Assembly: GCA_937931165.1 (NCBI GenBank)
Contig: CALHCI010000017.1
Span: 1 to 44,575, forward strand
Length of the DNA stretch: 44,575 nucleotides
Source of the DNA: an uncultured Granulosicoccaceae bacterium
GTDB lineage: Bacteria > Pseudomonadota > Gammaproteobacteria > Granulosicoccales > Granulosicoccaceae
Reading direction: 5' to 3'
Position numbers and translations under genes: made by a program. Of the stretch, positions 32,580 to 41,089 are shown piece after piece. Numbering within the stretch: the first letter of the stretch is position 1; each line of letters opens with the position of its first letter. The notes below the pieces were generated by a model, which saw nothing but the letters and a program-made list of their open reading frames with translations, had not been told where the DNA came from and made no database searches.

Positions 32580-33617
32580 TTAATGACGTTGCTTTGTGCT
32601 TTCTCTCATCAGGTTTTTCACCTCGATGACGTGTTTTTTCTGTAGTCGGGTGTCCGTATTTTCAGGATCGATCAGCTTAATAATCAGCTCTGCACTGATT
32701 CGCCCGACATCTTCCGGGTTGAAGCTTACTGTGGTAATAGCCGGAGTGCTGTAGCGGGACACTTCGAAATCTCCATAGCCTGCAATTCCGATTTGTTCCG
32801 GTACTTTTACGCCTTGTTCTTTTAATGCAGTTAAAACGCCAAATGCGGGAGCATCAGAGACGCAGAAAATACAATCAACATCGTCGTAGTATTGCTTCAG
32901 ATTTTTACCAACGAAGTACCCGTCTTTAATTGACATTGGCGGGTTGCCGAAACGAATCATTCTGTGTGATGGCAGACCGGCGTCTGTCATGGCTTTGCGA
33001 AATCCGGTGCGTCGTGCAGCACCGCGGGTCCATTCATCATTGGTTTCGCACAGAAACGCAATATTGCGGTAGCCCAGTGCGATCAGCTCACTGGTCATGT
33101 TGTAGGAAGTTTGTTCGTTTGAAAAACCGACGGTATAACCGATTGGGTTTGGCGGGGTTTCCCACAGTTGCACCACGGGGATATTGGCATTTTGAAGCAG
33201 GTTGATGGTGCGTTCGGTGTGGCCATCAAACGGCAGTGCAATAGCCTCCGGGCGGCGCTTTAACAAGCTCTCGATTAACGACTCCTCCCTGTGGCGGGAA
33301 TAATCTGTATGCCCCAGGAGGATTTGCAGACCGGTTTCCTCCAGCGTTTCAGTCAGCGACTGAACCATTCTCCCGTAGTGGACATTGTTTATTGAAGGCA
33401 CCAGCGTTGCCACAAACCCTGACCGTTTAGTCGACAGACTGCCTGCCATTTGATCTGGCACGTAGTTCATTTTTTCGACGACAGCCAGCACCCGTTTGCG
33501 GGTTTTGTCTGAGACAGAACTGTCTTTGCGCAGCGCTCGTGATACCGTCATGCGGGAAACGCCTGCTGCCTGAGCAACGTCTTCCATAGTGGTGACGGTT
33601 TTTTTACTGTTATCCAT
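32580..33617 (-). CDS. LacI/GntR-family transcriptional regulator
   Basis: A 345-residue repressor. The helix-turn-helix and hinge region is at residues ~10-60 (TTMEDVAQAAGVSRMTVSRALR); the remainder is a periplasmic-binding-protein-like effector domain closest to the gluconate-type repressors. ATG 33617 is chosen since it begins M-D-N-S-K just before the HTH. It is the last gene of the eight-gene minus-strand operon, 102 bp after the isomerase gene. The palindrome AATGTTACCGATAACATT at 40839 is a typical site for this family and makes autoregulation of the whole operon likely. Confidence 0.9.
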   Translation of the reverse strand: MDNSKKTVTTMEDVAQAAGVSRMTVSRALRKDSSVSDKTRKRVLAVVEKMNYVPDQMAGSLSTKRSGFVATLVPSINNVHYGRMVQSLTETLEETGLQILLGHTDYSRHREESLIESLLKRRPEAIALPFDGHTERTINLLQNANIPVVQLWETPPNPIGYTVGFSNEQTSYNMTSELIALGYRNIAFLCETNDEWTRGAARRTGFRKAMTDAGLPSHRMIRFGNPPMSIKDGYFVGKNLKQYYDDVDCIFCVSDAPAFGVLTALKEQGVKVPEQIGIAGYGDFEVSRYSTPAITTVSFNPEDVGRISAELIIKLIDPENTDTRLQKKHVIEVKNLMRESTKQRH

Positions 33618-33719
33618 GGCACAGCGCAAACCGTAGCCAAATCGGGTTTACTGCCAGTTGCACGGTGCCATCTGCCGGCAAATTGTTTAATGTTATACGG
33701 TCAAAATCTACCGACAATG

Positions 33720-34484
33720 TCAGCCCCTGAGCGTTTTTACCCAGTCCAAGCCGGATTCCACGTTGCCACTGCGAGGTTTATATTCAGCGCCAATGTAACC
33801 ATTATAGCCAACAGCCTCTAATACAGATAGCACATAAGCGTAATTAATTTCTCCGTAATCCGGCTCGCCGCGGTCATGCACGGCAGAAATCTGCACATGG
33901 CCGAAGTAGTCTGCATAGTCTTTGATCAGCGTTTCAAGATCACCCTGAACAATCTGCGCATGAAAGAAGTCAAACATCAGTTTGAGGTTACCAGCGCCAA
34001 CAGCATCGATGGTGTTGACTGCCTGCTCGACAGTGTTGAAATGATAGTTCGGGACTGACCGCGGGTTGAGAGGTTCGATCACTATTGTTTTGCTGTGCTC
34101 TGCGGCCTTTTGGCAGGCATAACACAGGTTATCACGGTATACCTGTTCTGCGGCGTCGTCGCCATCAGTCAATCCGGCTACCACATTGATGTGAGCGGCA
34201 TTAATGGCGACTGCATAGTCGATCGCCTGATCGATCAGTTGCCTCGCCCGTGCTTCCTGACCAGGCAGCGCTGCCAGCCCAAAACATCCTTGTGGGCCAA
34301 GTGCGGTATTGATGCCCACCATAGGCAGCTCGTTTCTTTGCAGAGCGGCTTCAATGACGCTTGTTTCGTAATCGTAGGGGAAATGACACTCGACAGCATC
34401 GAACCCGGCTTTACCTGCAGCGTCAATGCGATCGGGCAGGGGGCGGTCTTCCCATAGAAAGCCAATGTTTGCAGAAAGCAGCAT
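33720..34484 (-). CDS. hydroxypyruvate isomerase-like TIM-barrel enzyme (Hyi/OtnI group)
   Basis: A 254-residue member of the xylose-isomerase/AP-endonuclease-2 fold. LLSANIGFLWEDRPLPDRI is the family N-terminus; IVIEPLNPRSVPNY, LMFDFFHAQI and the VQISAVHDRGEPDYGEINY region carry the Glu, Asp, His and Glu metal ligands; IGAEYKPR carries the last Glu. Family members are hydroxypyruvate isomerase and 2-oxotetronate isomerase. In this operon it probably interconverts a keto and an aldo sugar-acid. It lies 33 bp after the lactonase gene. Confidence 0.87.
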   Translation of the reverse strand: MLLSANIGFLWEDRPLPDRIDAAGKAGFDAVECHFPYDYETSVIEAALQRNELPMVGINTALGPQGCFGLAALPGQEARARQLIDQAIDYAVAINAAHINVVAGLTDGDDAAEQVYRDNLCYACQKAAEHSKTIVIEPLNPRSVPNYHFNTVEQAVNTIDAVGAGNLKLMFDFFHAQIVQGDLETLIKDYADYFGHVQISAVHDRGEPDYGEINYAYVLSVLEAVGYNGYIGAEYKPRSGNVESGLDWVKTLRG

Positions 34485-34517
34485 GCCGGGTGCGCCTTAA
34501 TTAAAAATAAATGTTAG

Positions 34518-35648
34518 CTACAGAAAGCGTATGTAGTTCGGTGCAGGGATATCGTAGGTAGCGCCGGTGGCCTGTATTAATCCGGTGCTGATATCACGGC
34601 TAAACAGTGTGAGACAGGAGGAATCCTGATTGGCAACCAGAACAGCATTGCCACACGGGGTTAATGCAAAGTGTCGTGGAAATTTGCCACCCGTGGGCAC
34701 CACATCAATTCGCTCAAGCCCGCCATTGTCCAACACCTTGAATATGGCCAGGGAGTTGTCTCCACGGTTTGACACGTAAAGGAACTTTGCATCAGGTGAG
34801 AGTTTGATTTCAGACACATATGAGGTTTGATCACGGTTTTCGAGTGTTGATTCGTACTGTATTGGTACCAGTCGCTCCCTGGTTGATTCTGGTTCGGACT
34901 TATCCAGTTTTGCAACGCAAACCGTATTAAACAATTCATTAGACACGTAGCAGATGTCAAGCGTTGGATGCATGGCCATATGCCTCGGGCCTGAGCCTGC
35001 TTCAAACTTTATGTGTGTGTCTGGTACAAGCTTTTTCTCTGTCGTGTCGTAGCGATACTGAAATACTGCGTTTTCACCGAGGTCTGGAATAAATACCCAG
35101 TCTTCCCAGAAGTGTGCGCAGTGCGCATGTGGCCCAACCTGGCGGTTTTCCCAATGGTCTTCACGATACTCTACCTGACGCCATTCTCCTTCCTTGCGAT
35201 AGAGTTGTTTGAAGCTTTGTCGGACATCACCAAGAATGCCGTTTTCGTCAACGTCAACAACATCGATAATAGCGTCCCAGTAGTTAATAACAATGGCAAT
35301 GTCTTTTTCCGGTGATAGTGACAGGTAACAGGTTGACTTGCCTGACGCGCGGAAAGTGCCTTCAAGGTTCAGTTTACCGCCTTGATCATGGCTGAACTGC
35401 AGCACATCACCATTGTTTTGGATGGTTTCAACGATCCCGTACATCAACTTGCCGCTGGAGTGCGGAATCAGCACTGCGGGATTCAGCGCTTCGGTTGTCT
35501 GCCGTTCACTTAGTGTTCCATCAGTGGAAATGTTGAGTGTGTATATGCCTGCGCCAGAGGTTGGTGCATAGGGCTGATGCGCCAATGCATCAAGATCTGT
35601 GTAGGTGCCTACAAGAAAGTTATAGTCACGATCCAGTTTTAGTGTCAT
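34518..35648 (-). CDS. lactonase family, seven-bladed propeller (6-phosphogluconolactonase-like)
   Basis: A 376-residue beta-propeller of the Pgl/YbhE type. N-FLVGTYTD, GPRHMAMHP and the repeated FLYVSNRGDNSLAIF, G-x-F-P-R-H-F-A-L-T-P and VANQDSS blades are diagnostic. Enzymes of this family hydrolyse sugar lactones to aldonates; the substrate is not known here. It starts 2 bp after the SDR gene ends, in the same operon. The operon already has a second, unrelated lactonase across the divergent promoter. Confidence 0.88.
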   Translation of the reverse strand: MTLKLDRDYNFLVGTYTDLDALAHQPYAPTSGAGIYTLNISTDGTLSERQTTEALNPAVLIPHSSGKLMYGIVETIQNNGDVLQFSHDQGGKLNLEGTFRASGKSTCYLSLSPEKDIAIVINYWDAIIDVVDVDENGILGDVRQSFKQLYRKEGEWRQVEYREDHWENRQVGPHAHCAHFWEDWVFIPDLGENAVFQYRYDTTEKKLVPDTHIKFEAGSGPRHMAMHPTLDICYVSNELFNTVCVAKLDKSEPESTRERLVPIQYESTLENRDQTSYVSEIKLSPDAKFLYVSNRGDNSLAIFKVLDNGGLERIDVVPTGGKFPRHFALTPCGNAVLVANQDSSCLTLFSRDISTGLIQATGATYDIPAPNYIRFL

Positions 35649-35650
35649 CT

Positions 35651-36385
35651 TTAGCCTCTGCCTACAAACGGCATACCGTTAGCCATTACATTGATATTAA
35701 GAATATTTACATCTGTCGGAAGCTCAGCCATGTAAACCAGGGCGTCACAAACCGGTTTGACGCTTATCACGGGCTCTTCCAGAGTCGAGCCATCTGCCTG
35801 CAGTACTCCGTGTGCCATTGCATCACCCATACTTGAGCTGATGTTGCCCAAATCTATCTGACCGCAGCAAATTCCATAGCGTCGGCCATCGAGTGCCAGT
35901 GATTTAGTTAAACCGGAAATAGCGTGCTTGGTACTAGTGTACGGGGCTGAAAACAGGCGAGGTGTAGTGGCGGACACCGAGCCGTTATTAACGATCCTGC
36001 CGTAGCCTTGTTTACGCATCTGTCGAAACGCAGCGCGGGCGCACAGAAATGCACCGGTTAAATTAATATTAACGATGCTATGCCAGTGTTCGATATCGAG
36101 CTCGTCTACCGGTACCGCCGGGGCAGCGATACCTGCGTTGTTGAATAGAAAATCTACGCGACCAAATTCGCTGACTGTGGTACTAAAAAGGTGATCAACC
36201 TGACTTTCATTGCTTACGTCGCAAGTGACTGCAAGGCCTCTTCCAGACAGAGACTCAACCGTTTCGTCCAGTGTGCTTTGTGTACGTCCGGCGACCACGA
36301 CACTAAAGCCTGCTTCACTTAACGCAATGGCGGCGGCTCTGCCAATGCCTCCGCCACCACCGGTAATTACTGCAACTTTATTCAT
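35651..36385 (-). CDS. SDR-family sugar dehydrogenase
   Basis: A 244-residue classical SDR. TGGGGGIG at residues 8-15, NNAG at 82-85, N108, S136, Y149 and K153 give the complete catalytic set. The ATG at 36385 sits 8 bp after the permease stop, and the extension upstream overlaps the permease gene, so it is not used. With a lactonase directly downstream it is likely to oxidise a sugar hemiacetal or hydroxyl to a lactone or keto product. Confidence 0.88.
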   Translation of the reverse strand: MNKVAVITGGGGGIGRAAAIALSEAGFSVVVAGRTQSTLDETVESLSGRGLAVTCDVSNESQVDHLFSTTVSEFGRVDFLFNNAGIAAPAVPVDELDIEHWHSIVNINLTGAFLCARAAFRQMRKQGYGRIVNNGSVSATTPRLFSAPYTSTKHAISGLTKSLALDGRRYGICCGQIDLGNISSSMGDAMAHGVLQADGSTLEEPVISVKPVCDALVYMAELPTDVNILNINVMANGMPFVGRG

Positions 36386-36393
36386 ATGCTGGA

Positions 36394-37332
36394 TTAACCT
36401 TTTACTGCACCGGCTGTCATGCCAGTGATGATTTGTCTTGATGCAAACAATGTGAAGATAATCGGTGGAATGGCCAACAGCATCCCTGTTGCCATAATGA
36501 CGCCCCACTCAACATTGAATTCGGACATGTTGTTCACGATAAGTATCGGGACGGTTTTTGTGTCTCGATCTGAAAGAGCAGATGCCAGTAAGTACTCGTT
36601 CCAGGCGATTCGAAACGTAAAAATTGCCGCTGCTGCAAGCCCGGGTTTAATAAGTGGCAGTACCACTTTAAAGAATATCTGGAACGGGCCGGCACCATCC
36701 ATTCGTGCTGCCTCTTCGAGCTGGCGTGGTACCTGAACAATAAAGCTCTGCAAAATCCAGATCACAAACGGAAGATTCATCGCGATATAAATAAGAATAA
36801 TTCCTGAGTGGGTGCCGGCGAGACAAACATCACCACGGCCACCAAATGAATCACGAATCCAGCTACCCAGCCAGCTGGCTTTGTCGATACAGAATTCGTT
36901 ATTCCACAACCCGAATACAGGGACCAGAAGTACAGCCGGCGGAACCATGCGAACCATTAACGTGGTTGCGGAGGCAGTGTCTCTGCCCATGAAGCGGAAT
37001 CTGACTAATGCGTAGGCCGCCATACAACCGATGATGAGTGTCAGCACGGTTGATACCAGTGCGATAATCAGTGAATTTATAAACGCACCACCGAATTTCA
37101 GCGCGCAAAAGTCCAGGTGATCCAGCTCGTATGGCAGGATGTCGCACAAGGCCGTTTCATAGTTTTGAATGGTTGGCATGAACAGCAAGCCGCTGGTGCC
37201 GGATATGATATCAACGTCGAGCTTGAATGAATTGATCAGCATGATGGCAATCGGTCCGATGGCCATAATAATCAGCATCACAACAATGGCGTAAAACCCC
37301 GGATGCTGACTTTGTTGGGTGTCTGTTGCCAT
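36394..37332 (-). CDS. carbohydrate ABC transporter permease, MalG type
   Basis: A 312-residue inner-membrane permease with six predicted helices. The EAA loop EEAARMDGAGPFQIFFKVVLP (residues ~213-233) and AAYALVRFRF are typical of CUT1-class subunits. The periplasmic loop between helices 1 and 2 and another between helices 3 and 4 carry several Cys residues, which is unusual. It starts 2 bp after the MalF-type gene. Together they form the channel for the sugar importer. Confidence 0.9.
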   Translation of the reverse strand: MATDTQQSQHPGFYAIVVMLIIMAIGPIAIMLINSFKLDVDIISGTSGLLFMPTIQNYETALCDILPYELDHLDFCALKFGGAFINSLIIALVSTVLTLIIGCMAAYALVRFRFMGRDTASATTLMVRMVPPAVLLVPVFGLWNNEFCIDKASWLGSWIRDSFGGRGDVCLAGTHSGIILIYIAMNLPFVIWILQSFIVQVPRQLEEAARMDGAGPFQIFFKVVLPLIKPGLAAAAIFTFRIAWNEYLLASALSDRDTKTVPILIVNNMSEFNVEWGVIMATGMLLAIPPIIFTLFASRQIITGMTAGAVKG

Positions 37333-37334
37333 CC

Positions 37335-38246
37335 CTAGTTCTCCTGTGCTACGCGCATTGCTCTTGAAGCTCTGTATTCCATATAGCGGTTATACACAAG
37401 CATCAGGACGGTTAATATCAGAAGCATGATCAGCAGATAGTTAGACATTGCTGCTGCCACCCCCAGTTCTCTAAATTCGGTCGCGGTGCGCGAGATGCGC
37501 AGGGCCATAATTTCTGTTGACAGACCCGGCCCGCCTTCTGTCATTACCAGGATAACCTCGAGCACCTTAAACGCATCTATCAGGCGGAGCAGGCAAGTCA
37601 CTATAAGCACCGGCATCATCAGTGGCAGTTTGATATGAATGATTTGTTGCCAGCCTGTTGCGCCATCTATTCTGGCGGCCTCAAGCGCTGAGCGGGGCAG
37701 TGACTGCAACGCAGCCAGAGACAAAATGAATATAAATGGAGTCCATTGCCAGATATCGGCAATGATCACGGATAACAAGGCATGTTGTCCGAGCCAGTCT
37801 ACCGGCTCCAGACCAACCCCTTTAATGCCTCTGTTAAAAACGCCGAGAGTCGGGTGATACATGTAGCGCCAGATCAGACCGACGACAACCGGTGCAATCA
37901 TCATAGGCAGTATAAACAGTGTTCGAAGTACGGACATACCGCGTAACTTTCGATCGAGTAACAGCGCGAGCCCAACGCCGATGAGCATTTCAACAGTGAC
38001 TACCGATAATGCAAACTTCAGTGTGACCAGTGTACTTTCATGAAAGTTGGGGTCGTTCCAAAGCGTGATGTAGTTTTTCAGCCCGACAAAAGTAGATTCA
38101 GAGAGCGACTGGCTCGGGTCCCAGTCACGGAAACTGCCATACACCATATAGCCAAGCGGGTATAACAACGCCAGCACCATTATTACTGCTGCGGGCAACA
38201 GAAATAAATATGGGGTAAATCGATTGGCTGTCGCTCTGTTCATCAT
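37335..38246 (-). CDS. carbohydrate ABC transporter permease, MalF type
   Basis: A 303-residue permease with six predicted helices. The EAA loop is EAARIDGATGWQQIIHIKLPL (residues ~188-208); YLFLLPAAVIMVLALLYPL is the typical first helix of CUT1-class partners. Two adjacent ATG codons (38246 and 38243) are possible starts. It follows the binding-protein gene after a strong intergenic hairpin and pairs with the MalG-type permease. Confidence 0.9.
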   Translation of the reverse strand: MMNRATANRFTPYLFLLPAAVIMVLALLYPLGYMVYGSFRDWDPSQSLSESTFVGLKNYITLWNDPNFHESTLVTLKFALSVVTVEMLIGVGLALLLDRKLRGMSVLRTLFILPMMIAPVVVGLIWRYMYHPTLGVFNRGIKGVGLEPVDWLGQHALLSVIIADIWQWTPFIFILSLAALQSLPRSALEAARIDGATGWQQIIHIKLPLMMPVLIVTCLLRLIDAFKVLEVILVMTEGGPGLSTEIMALRISRTATEFRELGVAAAMSNYLLIMLLILTVLMLVYNRYMEYRASRAMRVAQEN

Positions 38247-38268
38247 GTGTAGCCCGGCAAAGTTAATT

Positions 38269-38295
38269 AGAGCCTCCGGTCAGACCGGAGGCTCT
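38269..38295 (-). terminator. perfect 12-bp stem-loop between binding-protein and permease genes
   Basis: AGAGCCTCCGGT (38269-38280) and its exact complement (38284-38295) enclose a 3-nt loop. It lies in the 67-bp gap after the binding-protein stop. On the minus strand AATTAACTTT follows, only mildly U-rich. Such hairpins usually act as partial terminators or 3'-end protectors that keep binding-protein mRNA more abundant than the permease part. Confidence 0.75.
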
Positions 38296-38313
38296 GCTTG
38301 CAACTAAAGTGGT

Positions 38314-39645
38314 CTAGTTACTCCAGGTGTAGTAACCCGCTTCTTCCATGACGGCTTTAGTACGTTCGGCTACACCGTCCAGTGCTTCCTGAATATCGAG
38401 GTCTTCGGTGAGAACTTTTGACAGTGTGGTGCCAAGGTCAGCGTTGATTTTTCCCCATACCGGGATGATCGGACGCCAATCAGGGTCAGCGTGTTTCAGG
38501 GCTTCACCGAAAGTTGCCATGTGCGGGAACCTGGCGTTTACTTCGGCGTCTTCGTGCGTAGAAAAACGTGAAGGATTACCACCTGCCAGCGCGACGAGTT
38601 TGTCACCCTTCTTTGAAGTCAGCCATTGCATTAGCAGGAATGCTGCGTCTTTGTTTTCTGCGTTCTTCGGAATGCCGATACCGAATCCACCCGTCTGACT
38701 GCCGCGGCGTGTACCCATCGGATGCATGGCCCAGCCAACTTTGCCAACTACCTTGGACTTCGCAGGGTCATCAATCTGACCTGCAACGACAGTAGTATCG
38801 AGAAACATGGCGGTGTCACCGGCAAGGAAAGAGCCGAGTGCTTCACCGAAACCAAAGCTTGCTGAACCTTCCGGTCCGCAATCAACAATAGTCTTGAGAG
38901 CATTGGCAGCCTGAACACCTGCTTCGTTATTTACAATTGGGTTCCAGCTGTCGTCAAAGACCCGGCCACCCAATGGGGCGAGATGCAAAAGGAATGCATG
39001 GCTTGCATGGTGCCCGGAAGCGGCGCGTGAACTAAGGCCACCCATACCCGGCTCAAGTTCCGGGATTTTGCAGGCGATGTCGAGGAGTTGGTCATAGTTT
39101 TCCGGAACTTCCAGTCCATGCTTTTCGAAGATATCTTTCCGATAACCGAGGATTGACGTTTCAGATCCATACGGAATGCCGAACAGAGAACCGGTTTTGC
39201 CTTCAAGATACCCTTTGGTTCCACCGGCGAAGCCAATGTTGTATACATAGCCATCGATCAGATCGTCAGCATCGTAGGAGGGGTCTGAGAGTTTCGGGTT
39301 CATGAAGTAGCGTGCAAGATTCTCAAGCTGATCGGCGTAAACATAGTCGGCTTTTGAAAATACAACGTAAGCGATAAGATCGTAGTCGCCTTCATCCTGA
39401 CCCAGCTCCAGGGTTTGTCTTTCACGCATTTTAAGGTACGGAAGCTGATCTACTTCTACCTCGATACCGGTTTCCCTGGTGAATTCGGGCAGAATCTTTC
39501 TCACTGCATCGTAGTGTGGATGTGCAGGGAAGTTTACGATCAGTGTGGTACCAGCGTATTCTTCATAAGGGTCCGCGATAGCGACACTAGCCACCATAGC
39601 GGTTGCTACTGTTAGGCAGCGTAGTGTTTTTGAGAGATTGAGCAT
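38314..39645 (-). CDS. carbohydrate ABC transporter substrate-binding protein (family 1)
   Basis: A 443-residue periplasmic binding protein with a Sec signal peptide (MLNLSKTLRCLTVATAMVAS and cleavage after SVAIA, about residue 24). The mature start (YEEYAGTTLIVNFPAHPHYD) and the central GIPYGSETSILGYRKDIFEKHG segment follow the MalE/UgpB-like family. GGAG precedes the ATG by 6 bp. It captures the sugar or sugar-acid for the MalF/G-type channel. The ligand is not known. It lies 40 bp after the ATPase gene. Confidence 0.92.
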   Translation of the reverse strand: MLNLSKTLRCLTVATAMVASVAIADPYEEYAGTTLIVNFPAHPHYDAVRKILPEFTRETGIEVEVDQLPYLKMRERQTLELGQDEGDYDLIAYVVFSKADYVYADQLENLARYFMNPKLSDPSYDADDLIDGYVYNIGFAGGTKGYLEGKTGSLFGIPYGSETSILGYRKDIFEKHGLEVPENYDQLLDIACKIPELEPGMGGLSSRAASGHHASHAFLLHLAPLGGRVFDDSWNPIVNNEAGVQAANALKTIVDCGPEGSASFGFGEALGSFLAGDTAMFLDTTVVAGQIDDPAKSKVVGKVGWAMHPMGTRRGSQTGGFGIGIPKNAENKDAAFLLMQWLTSKKGDKLVALAGGNPSRFSTHEDAEVNARFPHMATFGEALKHADPDWRPIIPVWGKINADLGTTLSKVLTEDLDIQEALDGVAERTKAVMEEAGYYTWSN

Positions 39646-39685
39646 TGGCTTCTCCAGTTAAGCAACACGTCGTGATAAGTGTGGA

Positions 39686-40777
39686 CTAGCCGATGGCCTC
39701 GTCGTCGTCCAGGTTAAAAAAGTGCAGATCGTTGAGGTTGACTGAAAATCGCAGTCTTTCGCCAAGAGCGATCGGTGTATCGGATTTCAGTTCAACCATG
39801 ACGTCCTGCCCACCACAATCCCCGATCAAAACTGATTGTGCTCCAATGTACTCAGAGATGACTACATCAATGTCGATAGCACTATCGGTTGCTGCTTCAG
39901 GGTTATAGTTCAGGTCACACGGTCTTACTCCCATGAGTACATCCTGTGATCGGGAGTTATGCAGGCGTTCGGCTGTTGCATGATCACAACGAAGCTTAAA
40001 ACCACTGCCGTGTAGATAAACATCGTCCGCCTGACGAACGATGTCTACGTTAATAAAGTTCATTGGTGGTGTACCGAGAAAGCCCGCAACAAATTTGTTT
40101 TTCGGGTTTTTAAATAATTCTTCCGGAGTACCTTGTTGCTGTATATACCCGCCGTGCATCACCACAATTCGATCTGCAAGTGTCATTGCTTCAATCTGAT
40201 CATGCGTGACATAAATCATGTTTTTACGCACGCGCTGTCGCATCATGGCGAGTTCGGCACGCATTTGTGTCCGCAGTTTTGCGTCAAGGTTTGACAGTGG
40301 TTCGTCAAACAGAAATGTAGAGCTGTCTCTGGTGAGCGCACGCCCCATTGCGACGCGCTGGCGTTGGCCACCGGACAACTCTGCGGGCTTGCGATGGAGG
40401 TATTCTGTAAGACCCAGTATCTCTGCGACTTCGTTAATTTTGCTTTGAATTTCCTTTTTAGGTCGTTTCTCAAGGCGCAACGCAAAAGACATGTTTTTCG
40501 CGACATTCATGTGCGGGTAGAGCGCGTAGTCCTGAAACACCATGGCCAGATCACGTTCCTTGGGCTCAAGGTTGCTTACTGGTTTACCGTCGATGTAGAT
40601 TTCGCCGCTGGTCACTGACTCGAGACCTGCGACCATTCTTAATGTGGTGGATTTACCGCAACCAGACGGTCCGACAAGCACGGTAAATTCGGCATCCTGC
40701 ATCTCAAGATTGATACTGTGGAGCACTTCGACGTTACCGTAGCTTTTGGACAAATCATCTAATTTGATAACTGGCAT
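39686..40777 (-). CDS. carbohydrate ABC transporter ATP-binding protein (MalK/UgpC type)
   Basis: A 363-residue ATPase. Walker A GPSGCGKST (36-44), Q-loop FQDYALYPHM, signature LSGGQRQR (134-141), Walker B FLFDEP (155-160), switch His in VTHDQ. The C-terminal ~120 residues form the TOBE/OB regulatory domain (GVRPCDL). AGGTGG precedes the ATG. First gene of the operon that runs down to the LacI gene. The LacI-type operator lies 62 bp upstream. Confidence 0.93.
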   Translation of the reverse strand: MPVIKLDDLSKSYGNVEVLHSINLEMQDAEFTVLVGPSGCGKSTTLRMVAGLESVTSGEIYIDGKPVSNLEPKERDLAMVFQDYALYPHMNVAKNMSFALRLEKRPKKEIQSKINEVAEILGLTEYLHRKPAELSGGQRQRVAMGRALTRDSSTFLFDEPLSNLDAKLRTQMRAELAMMRQRVRKNMIYVTHDQIEAMTLADRIVVMHGGYIQQQGTPEELFKNPKNKFVAGFLGTPPMNFINVDIVRQADDVYLHGSGFKLRCDHATAERLHNSRSQDVLMGVRPCDLNYNPEAATDSAIDIDVVISEYIGAQSVLIGDCGGQDVMVELKSDTPIALGERLRFSVNLNDLHFFNLDDDEAIG

Positions 40778-40837
40778 ATTCCACCTTTGCGAAGTCCTGA
40801 TCAGACCGGGGTTGCCTGATTTTTAAGCATTTCTAGT

Positions 40838-40857
40838 AAATGTTACCGATAACATTT
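40838..40857. promoter_or_regulatory. LacI/GntR-type operator
   Basis: AAATGTTA (40838-40845) and TAACATTT (40850-40857) are perfect 8-bp arms around CCGA. The form TGTTA-CCGA-TAACA is nearly the GntR-type consensus TGTTACCGGTAACA known for this regulator group. It sits midway between the minus-strand operon (starts 40777) and the plus-strand lactonase gene (41090). The LacI-family gene at the operon end is the likely ligand-responsive repressor. Confidence 0.8.
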
Positions 40858-40862
40858 TCAGG

Positions 40863-40868
40863 TATACT
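40863..40868 (+). promoter_or_regulatory. putative -10 element of the divergent lactonase operon
   Basis: TATACT, preceded by GG, lies just downstream of the operator, which would cover the -35 position. From there to the ATG at 41090 is a leader of about 220 bp without a gene; it contains a small CTGGA/TCCAG hairpin (40953-40966). Confidence 0.4.
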
Positions 40869-41089
40869 ACTCTTCAAATTAAAAATCGCAAGTGAATTTT
40901 GGCTTGCTGTGTGACTTTTTTGATCGGTGGTGAAAAATTGTGTTGTGGAAGCCTGGATTTATCCAGATTCACAAAACACAGTGCGTTTTGGCGCGTTTGT
41001 TACTCGTTACGCTGCGAGTTGCTGTTGAATTTACTGTGCAAACTAAAGCACCATGAGCGCTTGAACAAACACCTACTTAGGCAGGCACT

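Noticed and set aside
33689-33695. A second LacI-type operator upstream of the regulator gene
   Set aside because: Only one half-site (AATGTTA) is present; the other half does not match.
35013-35836. Plus-strand frames across the lactonase and SDR genes
   Set aside because: Antisense to well-supported genes.
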